From assembly GCA_025800145.1 (NCBI GenBank), contig JAOXSH010000017.1, forward strand, positions 1-64,000: a stretch of DNA of 64,000 nt, written 5' to 3'. A program made the translations under genes and the position numbers. Shown piece by piece: positions 51,720-60,519 of this stretch (within the stretch, counting starts at the first letter, position 1; every line of letters begins with the position of its first letter). The notes under the pieces are model-generated. The model was given only the letters and a program-made list of their open reading frames with translations. It was not told where the DNA came from and did not search any database. This DNA comes from Cohaesibacter sp. (GTDB taxonomy: Bacteria; Pseudomonadota; Alphaproteobacteria; Rhizobiales; Cohaesibacteraceae).

Positions 51720-53610
51720 GAGGCACGCCGGGCTCTGCCTTTGGCAAAACAGTATCAGGAACGCCGGGCACGGTGACCGACTCAGTGCTGCTCAATCCAT
51801 CTAAGATGTCTGAGTTTTGCCGTAAAACGGGGCGGGACCATGGCCCGGTCAGCGAGAAGGCAAAATCCTCTTCTGGCGTTTCTTTCGAGTGGGTTGTGGG
51901 ATCATCGCTGCGATAGCGTATCAATTGGCCGCGAAAATCCAATATGCTAGTTTCCATCATGATAGAGCCGGTGCCGGACAAAGCCAGATTGCCAGCTGTC
52001 AGGCGAAGCCCCTCAAGACTGGCCTTGTGATCGCCCAACAGTGATGAAATAGACAAAACATCAAAACCAGTCCCCCCCTGATAAAGAGCATCCGGTGTGA
52101 GCGGCTGTTGCTCACTTAAAGCTTCCATAATGGCAACAAGGTTGAGGGAAGCAATCTGGCCATCTGTGAAGACCATGGAAAGAGAGCCACTGGCATTGAA
52201 AGCCGTTTCACGCAATGTTAGGCCATTTCCGCTCAAATCAAGCTCGGCCAGCATGGTGCCGGAAACAGGAGCCTCCTGTTTTACGGCTTTCAACAGCGAT
52301 CCGGCCAACACACCGCTGGCCTTGCCCCGTAAATGACTGGTCAAAAGATTTGGATCAGTCTCTGATGGCTTCATGTCCAAAGTGGCATCTAAACTGCCCC
52401 CATAGGCAAAGGATTCGCCAATGGATAAGGATAATTGTTGGTTGCGCGTCACAATAGAGGCCGCCGTGCGCCCCAATTCAATATCCTTAAACAGAATCTG
52501 CTGGGCTGAGAGACGGATGTCGATATCCATCAATCCCAGATCATGAGGTGTGATCGGTTGATCCAGCAGGGATGGCGCGCCATCCACTTGCTCCAGATAG
52601 GGGGTGAGATCCAGCTGATCATAGGCAAGCGTGCCTTGCAGCAAGGCGCGGGGGCTACGCAAATCAAGTTGCAAAGCCCCTTCCAACTGATTGCCATCCA
52701 GCATCAGCGCAATATCGGACAAGGCAAGAGAGGCGCCAATCATATTGGCCCGCGCTGTCAAATCCATGGCACCAAAATTCGCACCGGGCTTGATAGAAAA
52801 ACCAAGCCATTCCATTAAATAGCGCATGGACTGGGCTTTGAAGGTCAGATCCCCTTCCATTTGCAAATTGGAGAGCGTGGCAGCACTGCCTTCCAGCGTC
52901 AGCTCAAATTGATTGGATTTGGCTTCTAAAACCAGAGGAGACAGCCCACCTGTGATCAGCTCCATCGGCTTCTCTGATTGGGCCTGAACCAAGACATGTT
53001 CTCCTCGCCAGACCATAGAACCTGAAATCTCCGCAGAGCGTTCTGTATTGGGCCAGATGACGGACAGATTGGCGTCAAAAATCGTCTCGTCCCGCGCTTT
53101 TGTCTCGTCAATATATCGCACTTGCCCATTTTGAATGATGAAACGGCCCAAATCCACATTGTCAAAAGCAATTAAAGAGCCTGCCTCATTGGTAGAAAAC
53201 AGACTGCCCTTTTCCACGCCCCAGGATTTGGAACCATCTGTTCGCCTTTCAAGATGAAAGCGGGGGCGCACCAGATTGAAACGCCGTACTTCAAAATGAC
53301 CAATCAGCAACGGCAGCCAATACATTTCGGCGCGCAAATGATCCATGGCAACCAGCGCAGGCTCATCCTTGCCCAGATTGGAAACAATGCTGACATCCTT
53401 AAGCTTGACACTCAGATAGGGAAAGACCGTGATAATCGGCTCGCCCCGGACGGTAACAGGCAGGCCAGCCCAATCGGAAATCTGCTCCGAAATCTGTTGT
53501 TTGACCACTTTGCTATTGACCAGATAGGGACTGATCATAACAAGGCCAATCACAAAGACCAGAAGCATACCAAAGCCCCAAAGCATACGGATCTTGGTGG
53601 TTGCTGACAT
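51697..53610 (-). CDS. AsmA-family protein with repeat-derived C-terminus
   Basis: The 637-residue inner-membrane protein begins with a helix (MLWGFGMLLVFVIGLVMISP) and the AsmA start VTVRGEPIITVFPYLSVKLK DVSI pattern, and ends with the AsmA C-terminal domain (GLTLRETAFNASGSLSMVFT, ALYQGGTGFDVLSISSLLGD, GNLALSGTGSIMM). AsmA-like proteins are bridge-like lipid transporters that affect outer-membrane composition. The last seven or so codons (PHTNGIKD) and the TGA are encoded by the family A repeat end, so the native C-terminus has been replaced. Confidence 0.85.
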   Translation of the reverse strand: MSATTKIRMLWGFGMLLVFVIGLVMISPYLVNSKVVKQQISEQISDWAGLPVTVRGEPIITVFPYLSVKLKDVSIVSNLGKDEPALVAMDHLRAEMYWLPLLIGHFEVRRFNLVRPRFHLERRTDGSKSWGVEKGSLFSTNEAGSLIAFDNVDLGRFIIQNGQVRYIDETKARDETIFDANLSVIWPNTERSAEISGSMVWRGEHVLVQAQSEKPMELITGGLSPLVLEAKSNQFELTLEGSAATLSNLQMEGDLTFKAQSMRYLMEWLGFSIKPGANFGAMDLTARANMIGASLALSDIALMLDGNQLEGALQLDLRSPRALLQGTLAYDQLDLTPYLEQVDGAPSLLDQPITPHDLGLMDIDIRLSAQQILFKDIELGRTAASIVTRNQQLSLSIGESFAYGGSLDATLDMKPSETDPNLLTSHLRGKASGVLAGSLLKAVKQEAPVSGTMLAELDLSGNGLTLRETAFNASGSLSMVFTDGQIASLNLVAIMEALSEQQPLTPDALYQGGTGFDVLSISSLLGDHKASLEGLRLTAGNLALSGTGSIMMETSILDFRGQLIRYRSDDPTTHSKETPEEDFAFSLTGPWSRPVLRQNSDILDGLSSTESVTVPGVPDTVLPKAEPGVPHTNGIKD

Positions 53611-53963
53611 ATATTTCTTCCGTTGTGTGGGCTTTTCTCTATTTGGTAAAAGGGCGCACCTTTTATAAAAGACACTCTTCTTTGCGCCATAAGAGTATTT
53701 TACTGACGAGCCAATGCAAAGTCATATCCAGTTTGGACCTATCACTTTTTCACGCCAGTGTAACCAGCCATAGGCAGGATGTACAAAAAAAAGTGAGTTT
53801 GCCTGACCGATTTATGGATGGTGCACGCCATCTCTCTCAAGACAAAAAAGAAAATTGGCGCGACGAGAGGCAACGAGAATAATAAGAGGCCCAGCAAAAT
53901 GGGCCGTCATTAAACCACAAAACCCCGCAGCAAACATGCTGCGAGGTCTATAAGAAGAGGCAA
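53611..53963. other. intergenic region between asmA and CoA-transferase genes
   Basis: The region should contain the asmA promoter. It holds a hairpin GGCCC/GGGCC at about 53888-53905 and the CoA-transferase terminator. No gene was recognised. Confidence 0.45.
53919..53946 (-). terminator. rho-independent terminator of the CoA-transferase operon
   Basis: CCCCGCAGC (53923-53931) and GCTGCGAGG (53938-53946) pair with one mismatch; on the minus strand a run of four T follows. Confidence 0.8.
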
Positions 53964-54611
53964 TCAATCCTGAAGATCAATCACAAGGTCTGCTTCGGTC
54001 TTTGCCTGCACTTCCTCCACACTGACCTCAGGGGCCAATTCAATCAGGGCCAGAGCATCCTCGCGCACTTCCATGACGCCAAGATCTGTGATGATCAAAT
54101 CGACAACCCCTTTGCCGGTTAGCGGCAGGGTGCATTCTTTCAAGACCTTGGTTTCGCCTTTTTTGTTGGTGTGATCCATCACCACCACAATGCGTTTGAC
54201 TCCGGAAACCAGATCCATGGCACCGCCCATGCCCTTGACTAGCTTGCCCGGTATCATCCAGTTGGCCAAATCCCCGTTCTGCGCCACTTCCATAGCGCCC
54301 AGAACGGACAGATCAATATGACCGCCACGAATCATGGCAAAAGAGGCCGAAGAAGAGAAATAGGACGAGCGCGCCAACTCGGTTATGGTCTGCTTGCCGG
54401 CATTGATCAGATCAGCGTCAATATTTTCCTCTGTCGGGAAAGGCCCCATACCCATCATGCCATTTTCAGACTGCAAGGTAATGTCATAGTCAGAAGGTAC
54501 ATAATTGGAAACCAAGGTGGGGATTCCAATGCCCAGATTAACATAAAAGCCGTCTTCAAGCTCTTTTGCTGCGCGTTCAGCCATCTGTTCGCGTGTCCAT
54601 GCCATCGTCAA
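53964..54611 (-). CDS. 3-oxoacid CoA-transferase subunit B
   Basis: The 215-residue B subunit has FYVNLGIGIPTLVSNYVPSD, LQSENGMMGMGPFP (catalytic Glu in the SENG motif), and MVDLVSGVKR-type strands followed by HTNKKGETKVLKECTLPLTG. With subunit A it moves CoA between succinyl-CoA and acetoacetate or a related 3-oxoacid. It starts 8 bp after the subunit A stop. Confidence 0.92.
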   Translation of the reverse strand: MTMAWTREQMAERAAKELEDGFYVNLGIGIPTLVSNYVPSDYDITLQSENGMMGMGPFPTEENIDADLINAGKQTITELARSSYFSSSASFAMIRGGHIDLSVLGAMEVAQNGDLANWMIPGKLVKGMGGAMDLVSGVKRIVVVMDHTNKKGETKVLKECTLPLTGKGVVDLIITDLGVMEVREDALALIELAPEVSVEEVQAKTEADLVIDLQD

Positions 54612-54619
54612 AGTCTCCG

Positions 54620-55315
54620 TTAGCTGGCGCGCACAGTGCGCTGTTCGATGCGTTTTTCGTGATCGCCCTGAATGATGCGCTGAACATATACTTCAGGTGT
54701 GTGAATGGCCATTTTGTCAAGGCTGCCCACTGGAACAATTTCCTCAACTTCTGCCAAAGTCACTTTGCCCGCTGTTGCACATTCAGGGTTAAAATTCATG
54801 GCAGTCTTGCGATAGCTCAGATTGCCTTTTTCATCGCCTTTCCAGGCTTTGACAATAGCCAGGTCGGTTTTAATACCCCGTTCCAGAATATAGGTCTCAC
54901 CATCAAATTCTTTATGTTCCTTGCCCTCGGCAATGATGGTGCCAACGCCTGTCTTGGTATAAAAACCGGGAATGCCAGCCCCGCCAGCGCGCAAGCGTTC
55001 GGCCAAAGTGCCTTGTGGGTTAAATTCCAGCTCCAATTCCCCGGACAGATATTGGCGCATGAATTCCGCATTCTCGCCAACATAGGAAGAAACCATCTTT
55101 TTGATCTGGCGCGTTTGCAAAAGCAGACCCATGCCAAAATCATCAACACCACAATTGTTTGATACAACGGTTATATCTTTCACCCCGGTTTCGCGCAGGG
55201 CAAGAATAAGGTTTTCTGGAATCCCGCATAACCCAAAGCCACCCACGGCAATCGTCATGCCATCGAATACAAGCCCTTCCAGCGCGTCAGTGGCGCTGGT
55301 ATAAACTTTTTTCAT
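54620..55315 (-). CDS. 3-oxoacid CoA-transferase subunit A
   Basis: The 231-residue A subunit has [20 protein letters not shown] followed by [16 protein letters not shown], then [29 protein letters not shown] and [19 protein letters not shown]. It is the first gene of the two-gene operon and would serve ketone-body or 3-oxoacid degradation. Substrate specificity (succinyl-CoA:acetoacetate or 3-oxoadipate) cannot be settled from sequence alone. Confidence 0.92.
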   Translation of the reverse strand: MKKVYTSATDALEGLVFDGMTIAVGGFGLCGIPENLILALRETGVKDITVVSNNCGVDDFGMGLLLQTRQIKKMVSSYVGENAEFMRQYLSGELELEFNPQGTLAERLRAGGAGIPGFYTKTGVGTIIAEGKEHKEFDGETYILERGIKTDLAIVKAWKGDEKGNLSYRKTAMNFNPECATAGKVTLAEVEEIVPVGSLDKMAIHTPEVYVQRIIQGDHEKRIEQRTVRAS

Positions 55316-55386
55316 TCTGCTCTCCCAAACGAAAGTCTTTTCATCCTGTTCAATCCCTGAAAAGACTTCTGATCTTGTTTCGGCTT

Positions 55387-55437
55387 AGCGCCCGATTTAA
55401 AAGTCTCTTATGAGGCTTTTAGGCTGCATATCCAGCC
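55387..55437. repeat. repeat family B arm
   Basis: GCGCCCGATTTAAAAGTCTC and TTTTAGGCTGCATATCCAGC match the left arm of 50127-50281 closely. The right arm is absent. Confidence 0.65.
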
Positions 55438-55903
55438 TCATATCCATGCCGGACCGAGGCAGTTTCGCAACTGCGATATGATTTTACAAGCCCCATCCTC
55501 TTATAAAATCGTCGATCAGAGCAAAGCGAGGCATTGCTTGCATCAAGAGGTTATATGACAGCATATTGCATCGCGAAATGTAGCATGCTGATAGGGGTAT
55601 GTTCGATTACGGTAAGGCATCCAAAATGCCTGCATTGGCCAAAAGATTTTATGGTTTTGAGCCGGGAGATTGCTGATATTATAATATTGGCCATTTAAAA
55701 AAGAAAAGCGGTTAACCCTACCAATTTTAATAGACCTTAGCGTGCAGTAAATATCATCTTAACCGAAATAATTGCATTTTCTTCAAATGTATTTGTACCT
55801 GTGTTACAATCAAAAACAACCTTAGGATTTATATCTTTCTGTTGGCTTTTCTTATTAGAGAATATCCTTTATTGAACAAATATATTATTTGTCTTTTGCT
55901 TTT

Positions 55904-56005
55904 AGAGCATGTTTCCGAAAAGTGTGTGCGGTTTTCGGACAAAAATATGCTTAAAAATAAAGATGAGAGCAATTTGAATAACGACGTGTTTATTCAAATT
56001 GCTCT
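55904..56005. repeat. pair of palindromic repeat units
   Basis: The first unit pairs AGAGCAT and CCGAAAA (55904-55921) with TTTTCGG and ATATGCTT (55932-55951). It resembles the AGCATG...CGGAAAAGTG palindromes scattered in rhizobial genomes. The second is a perfect 16-bp stem, AGAGCAATTTGAATAA (55966-55981) and TTATTCAAATTGCTCT (55990-56005). Confidence 0.7.
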
Positions 56006-56074
56006 AGAAAAATTGACCCATCTGGTTTGACAGAGTCAAGCGGCCAGCTATAAGGCTGCATCTTCCGCCCCCTT

Positions 56075-56101
56075 TGCCCGACTTTGTCGGGCATTTTTTT
56101 T
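56075..56101 (+). terminator. rho-independent terminator on the plus strand
   Basis: TGCCCGAC-TTT-GTCGGGCA followed by eight T is an excellent terminator for plus-strand transcription. The neighbouring genes on both sides are on the minus strand, so it points to an unannotated plus-strand transcript. A preceding small stem CCAGC/GCTGC at about 56044-56060 supports a small RNA. Confidence 0.75.
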
Positions 56102-56105
56102 GCGA

Positions 56106-57851
56106 TCAGGATTGTTCGGTATAGGATCGGCCAGATGTACGCGACAGCAAGATGACAGGCACAATGCCAACAAGCACAATAGCCAGCGCTGCAAGAGAAC
56201 CTTTTTCAAACGCTTCCAGCGAGGCCTGCCCATAAACCAGCGTTGCCAATGTATCGAAATTGAATGGGCGCAACAAAATCGTTGCGGGCAATTCCTTCAT
56301 CACATCCACAAAAACCAGCAAGGCACCAGAGATCAGGGCAGGGCGGATCAAAGGCAGATCAACCGCGACCAATGTTTGAAAAGGCGTGCGACCAAGCGTT
56401 CTGGATGCCGCTTCCAGATTGCTGGAAATGCGTTGAAGACCGGTCTCTCCCGCGCCATAGGACATGGCCATGAAGCGCACACAATAAGCATAGAGCATAG
56501 CAGCGCCAGAGCTGAGCAAAAGCAGCCCCACCGTCAGGCCAAACCAGCTTTTCATCGAGGCGGCAATCCAGTTGTCCAATAGGGCCACCGGAATGAGGAT
56601 GCCAACAGCCAGCACTGTGCCCGGCACCGCATAGCCAATGGAGCTCAAACGGGTGATGGCACTGACATATCCCTTATTCTGGATACGGGCCATATAGGCA
56701 AGGGCCGTACCAATAGAGGCGGTCAAAAGAGCAGCAATCAGTGCCAGACCCAAGCTGTTGAAGCAGGCCTGAACAAACTCCGCGCTGAGATTGTCTTGCC
56801 AATGATAAAAAGACGACCGCAGCAAAACCATTGTGGGCAACACAAAGCCCAGAACAATCGGCAAGGCACAGATCAGGATAGCCAGAGCAGAGCGCCAGCC
56901 TGTCAGCCAATAGCTCGGCAAAGCCTGATAACGGCGTGTGGTTACATGATAGCGTTGATGGCGCCGTCCCCTGCGCTCCAACCAGAGTAAAAACAAAACC
57001 ACAATCAGCATAACGCTGGAAATTTGCGCAGCACCTGCCAGCGATGAGCGATTTAACCAAGTGTCATAAACACTGAAAGTCAGGGTTTTAACGCCAAAAA
57101 ATTCAACAGCGCCAATGTCATTCAGGCATTCCATCATGGCAAGGGTGGCACCAACCACAATGGCGGGGCGGGCCAGTGGCAAAGCCACTTTGAAAAACAA
57201 CCGCAAAGGACCGGCTCCCAATGTGCGCGACACATCCAGCGAGCAGGCTGATTGCAACATAAAGCTGGCGCGAGTGGTGAGATAAACATAAGGATAGAGC
57301 ACCAGACTCATCACAACAATCGCGCCACCAAGACTACGAATCTCTGGAAACCAGTAATCGCGGGCCGTTTGGAAGCCAAAAAGCCAACGAATAAATGTCT
57401 GTGCAGGCCCGGTATAATCCAGCAATTCAACCGATGTATAAGCCACAATATAGGTCGGAATGGCCAATGGAACTAGCAAAGCCCATTGAAAGAATGAGTG
57501 TCCTGGAAAGCGACACATGGTCACAAGCCAAGCTGTTGAAACACCAAGCAAAATAGTAAGGGCACCAACCCCCAGCATCATCTGGGCTGTGGTCAACACG
57601 GCACGCGGTAAAACGGTGCGCACAAGATGGGGCCAAACATCGCCAGCATCACCCAAAGCCAAGATCAGCAATGAGAGAATGGGAGCCAGAACAAAAAACA
57701 GCAAAAGGGCAAGTAACGCCCAGCCAATCCAAGTGCGCAGATTGGCCGTCAGGATAGAGCGCCAAAGCTGGTCAAAAAGGCTGCTCTCTTTCACAGGATC
57801 ACCCAGCAGCTCAAGCTGAGTTTGCTTCACATCCGCAGCGATATCATGCAC
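56106..57851 (-). CDS. fbpB: ferric-iron ABC transporter permease
   Basis: The 581-residue protein joins two permease halves with about 12 membrane helices, as in FbpB/SfuB/ThiP-type transporters. EAA-like loops are ASFMLQSACSLDVSRTLGAG followed by PLRLFFKVALPLARPA in the first half and LEAASRTLGRTPFQTLVAVD in the second. It passes Fe(III) from the binding protein at 58563 through the inner membrane. Start is GTG 57851. The ATPase gene is not in the window. It is separated from fbpA by an unusual 711-bp structured gap. Confidence 0.88.
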   Translation of the reverse strand: MHDIAADVKQTQLELLGDPVKESSLFDQLWRSILTANLRTWIGWALLALLLFFVLAPILSLLILALGDAGDVWPHLVRTVLPRAVLTTAQMMLGVGALTILLGVSTAWLVTMCRFPGHSFFQWALLVPLAIPTYIVAYTSVELLDYTGPAQTFIRWLFGFQTARDYWFPEIRSLGGAIVVMSLVLYPYVYLTTRASFMLQSACSLDVSRTLGAGPLRLFFKVALPLARPAIVVGATLAMMECLNDIGAVEFFGVKTLTFSVYDTWLNRSSLAGAAQISSVMLIVVLFLLWLERRGRRHQRYHVTTRRYQALPSYWLTGWRSALAILICALPIVLGFVLPTMVLLRSSFYHWQDNLSAEFVQACFNSLGLALIAALLTASIGTALAYMARIQNKGYVSAITRLSSIGYAVPGTVLAVGILIPVALLDNWIAASMKSWFGLTVGLLLLSSGAAMLYAYCVRFMAMSYGAGETGLQRISSNLEAASRTLGRTPFQTLVAVDLPLIRPALISGALLVFVDVMKELPATILLRPFNFDTLATLVYGQASLEAFEKGSLAALAIVLVGIVPVILLSRTSGRSYTEQS

Positions 57852-58155
57852 ACGCTTTTCCGTTCTTCTTCTGTTTCATAATCATTGATGCGGGTAGGCA
57901 TCGCACTCCCACCGACAACAAGAAGGTGCCCGCCAGGAAGCGTTCTTAAAACATGATTGTCATACACAAATTATTGGATGACAGCAAGTATTGCATCTTA
58001 TTTGCAACTGCATCAAAAGCGTTGATTTGGGGCAAATTCACTGCACTTTTCCCCATCACACAGACTTGTGAATGCAGATTGCGATCTCTGTTAAACAGAA
58101 TGATGCAGAAATGGGGGGATCAGGCTTGCCTTTTTTAAAAAGCTGTGCGAAAGGG

Positions 58156-58186
58156 AAAAAGGTGCCACGTTAGACGTGACACCTTT
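58156..58186 (-). terminator. rho-independent terminator, minus strand
   Basis: AAAGGTGCCACGT (58158-58170) pairs with ACGTGACACCTTT (58174-58186) at 12 of 13 positions around TAG. On the minus strand it is followed by a T-run. It ends the fbpA transcript or a small RNA about 375 bp beyond the fbpA stop. Confidence 0.85.
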
Positions 58187-58189
58187 CCA

Positions 58190-58548
58190 TAAAGACGGAG
58201 GACCAGTCTGTCTTTATTGCCTGTGCCCACTATGCGCGAAGATGAGATCTGACGTGAGGACCAGTCGCCGTGAGATCATATCCCTTCGCAGCGGGACTTG
58301 CGGGAAGTGCGCTTAGATTATGGATGCAAGAGGACCAATTCTGCATCGAGGGAACCTAAAGCACGGTATTGGACTAACCTTGATGAGCGACATGTGATCA
58401 ATCTGCAGGACCAAGCAGAAGGTCAGTGTCTGTGCCGGACTAGGGCTGGGCAAGGCGTCCAATTCTTGAAATCTCTTTCCTCCAAAACTGTTTAAAGTTT
58501 CAAATGTTGATCAATGTTCGAGCGGCCCGACCAGAGAAGAGGCCGCTC
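58190..58548 (-). ncRNA. candidate structured RNA: hairpin array with a common UGGUCCU loop
   Basis: Four hairpins carry the same 7-mer in the loop, written on the plus strand as AGGACCA: 58190-58216 (stem TAAAGAC/GTCTTTA), 58246-58277 (GATCTGACG/CGTGAGATC, one mismatch), 58323-58347 (GATGCA/TGCATC) and 58402-58419 (TCTGC/GCAGA). The stems are unrelated in sequence, so structure and loop are what is kept. A fifth stem, GAGCGGCC/GGCCGCTC at 58520-58548, has GACCA in its loop. The minus orientation is favoured because the array follows fbpA and ends in a T-run terminator. Read on the plus strand the loops would show A-GGA, as CsrA-binding RNAs do. Function unknown. Confidence 0.55.
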
Positions 58549-58562
58549 AGAAATATTAGAAC

Positions 58563-59597
58563 TTAATTTGCACCGGCATCAAAATCGACGATATCGACCA
58601 ATTCAGATGCTCTCTTGCGGGCATCCGCAACTTTGTTCAGGGATAGTGGGTCTGCTTTGAAAGAGCCCCAACTTTGCACCAGCTCGGAAGCAGGAACCCC
58701 TTCAAGCACAGGATATTCATGATTGACTTCGCCATAAATTTTCTGAGCGTCAGCGGAAGACAAAAATTCCATCAATTTGACCGCATTGGCTTTATTTGGC
58801 GCATATTTTGCCAGCAACATACCGGAAATATTCACGTGAGTGCCGCGATCATTGGTGTTGGGGAACAGAATGCGGACAGAATTTGCCCAATCTTTCTGCT
58901 CTGGATCTTTGTCATTGGTCTGCATTTTGCCCATATAATAGGTGTTACCCAATGACAGATCGCATTCACCGGAATAAATCGCCTTCACCTGAGCACGATC
59001 ATTGCCTGTTGGCTTGCGTGCCAGATTGGCCTTGACGCCTTCAAGCCACTTTTGGGCCTTTGCCTCACCCTTATGGGCAATCATCGACGCAAACAGCGCA
59101 ATGGAATAGACATGTTGACCGGAGCGGGTGCAGAGTTTGCCTTTCCATTTCGGATCAGCCAGCTCTTCATATGTAATGGAATCCTGCTCTACACGATCAT
59201 TGGAAGCATAAATCACACGGGCGCGTGTCGTTAGGCCAAACCATTCGCCATCTTTGTCGCGATACTGAGATGGAATATTCTTTTCCAGAACATCAGATTT
59301 CAGCGGCTGGGCAACGCCAACCATTTTCGCGCCATGAAGACGACCAATATCAACGGTCATGAGAATGTCGGCTGGAGAATTTTCACCTTCTGCCTTGATG
59401 CGGGCTTCCAGACCTTTTTTTGCAAAAATCACGTTGGTTTTGATGCCCGTTTTCTCAGAGAAAGCCTTCAGGAGAGGTTCAATAAGAAAGGGCTGGCGGT
59501 AAGAATATACATTCACTTCACCAGAGGCCAAAGCAGGGGCGCTAAACGCCGAACACATGGCAAGGGCCGCAAAGCTTGCGGCAATAGACTTTCTCAT
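58563..59597 (-). CDS. fbpA: ferric-iron ABC transporter substrate-binding protein
   Basis: The 344-residue periplasmic protein has signal peptide MRKSIAASFAALAMCSAFSA and the FbpA/FutA fold: GEVNVYSYRQPFLIEPLLKA, KTGIKTNVIFAKKGLEARIK, ADILMTVDIGRLHGAKMVGV, SGECDLSLGNTYYMGKMQTN with the paired tyrosines that bind iron, and FPNTNDRGTHVNISGMLLAK. ATG 59597 lies behind GGAGAAGAGTA. An iron-control box lies about 190 bp upstream. It delivers Fe(III) to the FbpB permease. Confidence 0.92.
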   Translation of the reverse strand: MRKSIAASFAALAMCSAFSAPALASGEVNVYSYRQPFLIEPLLKAFSEKTGIKTNVIFAKKGLEARIKAEGENSPADILMTVDIGRLHGAKMVGVAQPLKSDVLEKNIPSQYRDKDGEWFGLTTRARVIYASNDRVEQDSITYEELADPKWKGKLCTRSGQHVYSIALFASMIAHKGEAKAQKWLEGVKANLARKPTGNDRAQVKAIYSGECDLSLGNTYYMGKMQTNDKDPEQKDWANSVRILFPNTNDRGTHVNISGMLLAKYAPNKANAVKLMEFLSSADAQKIYGEVNHEYPVLEGVPASELVQSWGSFKADPLSLNKVADARKRASELVDIVDFDAGAN

Positions 59598-59936
59598 TAC
59601 TCTTCTCCAATCAACGGGGTTAAAGGCCCCACCATCGGTCATCCGCCAAACGATCAGCTTCTTAAAAATTGGTTTGAAGCTGCGTTGTTTGCGAGACCAA
59701 AATGCTGCGAATGGTTCGCATTGTCAATGAAGAGAAACTAAAAAATCAGTAAGTTAGCGTCAATAGAGTTTATGGCAGTTTAGAATTTTTCAAAATATCT
59801 TGTATAAGCAGCTCATATTTATCCATTTTAATTTTTCTTCAGGCGAATAAGAGGGAAATTGTTTTTTGTTGAAAAAAACTCTCATATTTATTTTTGAGCC
59901 AAAATCACAAAAAAGTCTGCATACAAACACACAGAA
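59598..59936. other. fbpA upstream region
   Basis: This gap is AT-rich and holds the Irr box candidate. No gene or other clear signal was recognised. Confidence 0.45.
59779..59795. promoter_or_regulatory. iron-control element (Irr box) candidate upstream of fbpA
   Basis: TTTAGAATTTTTCAAAA matches the rhizobial ICE consensus TTTAGAA-N3-TTCTAAA at 13 of 14 fixed positions. Irr binds such boxes to control iron uptake genes. The position, about 190 bp before the fbpA start, fits. Confidence 0.5.
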
Positions 59937-60356
59937 TTAACGGGCAAAATGGGTCTTTAAAACAGAGATCACACGAATATCCTGAACCGCAGGATGGGCA
60001 AGAAGGGTCTCGCGCAAGTCATGCAGGGTATCTTCCTTGATGGTGACCACTTCCAGCAAAATATCAACCGGACCAGCCAGCGATTGCATGCGGATAATTT
60101 CCGGCATCGTGGCGAACCAGGGATGTAGCAAATCACAAGAAGGCTCAATTGTTGTGATCTGCAACAAAGAATGGCGGGCATGGGGGTGGGGACGCCGACG
60201 AATGGTAAAAGCTTCAATCGTGCCACTGTCTTTCAGCTTGGCCAAACGCTCTGTTGTGGCGGTGCGTGATAGGCCAATATCAGCAGCCAGCATTTTGATA
60301 CTGGCGCGGCTATTTTGTGCCAAAAGCAGCAAAAGCCGCTCATCAATATGATCCAT
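59937..60356 (-). CDS. Lrp/AsnC-family transcriptional regulator
   Basis: The 139-residue protein has the Lrp winged helix (MDHIDERLLLLLAQNSRASI, then ADIGLSRTATTERLAKLKDS) and the RAM effector domain (SLAGPVDILLEVVTIKEDTL, LLAHPAVQDIRVISVLKTHF). ATG 60356 follows AAAGG. Lrp-type proteins sense amino acids. The divergent cupin gene at 60520 is a possible target. Confidence 0.88.
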   Translation of the reverse strand: MDHIDERLLLLLAQNSRASIKMLAADIGLSRTATTERLAKLKDSGTIEAFTIRRRPHPHARHSLLQITTIEPSCDLLHPWFATMPEIIRMQSLAGPVDILLEVVTIKEDTLHDLRETLLAHPAVQDIRVISVLKTHFAR

Positions 60357-60370
60357 CGTCAATTGCCTTT

Positions 60371-60384
60371 CATGCCGTTGGTAT
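60371..60384. repeat. family A solo end
   Basis: CATGCCGTTGGTAT, in right-end orientation, lies 15 bp upstream of the Lrp gene start, in the divergent promoter region. Its partner end is not visible nearby. Confidence 0.65.
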
Positions 60385-60519
60385 TATCCGCGCACAAGCC
60401 CTGCATTATGCAAGGCGGCATAATCACTGTGTGATCTGACAGAATAACACTGGGTCCTGCCTGATCCCGCTCCTAGCATACAGATTGCTTTGGAACCATT
60501 CAGGAAGAAAGGAAACATT

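Larger units (their letters stand above)
55316..56105. other. long intergenic region with repeats and an unassigned plus-strand terminator
   Basis: This 790-bp gap holds a family B arm (55387-55437), two palindromic hairpins (55904-56005) and a strong plus-strand terminator (56075-56101) that no annotated plus-strand gene uses. The part 55450-55900 is AT-rich and shows no coding signal that I trust. A small plus-strand RNA ending at 56101 is possible. Confidence 0.5.
57852..58562. other. structured non-coding region between fbpA and fbpB
   Basis: No convincing gene. From 58156 to 58548 it contains a terminator and at least five hairpins described separately. The part 57852-58140 shows nothing beyond an expected fbpB promoter. 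Confidence 0.6.
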
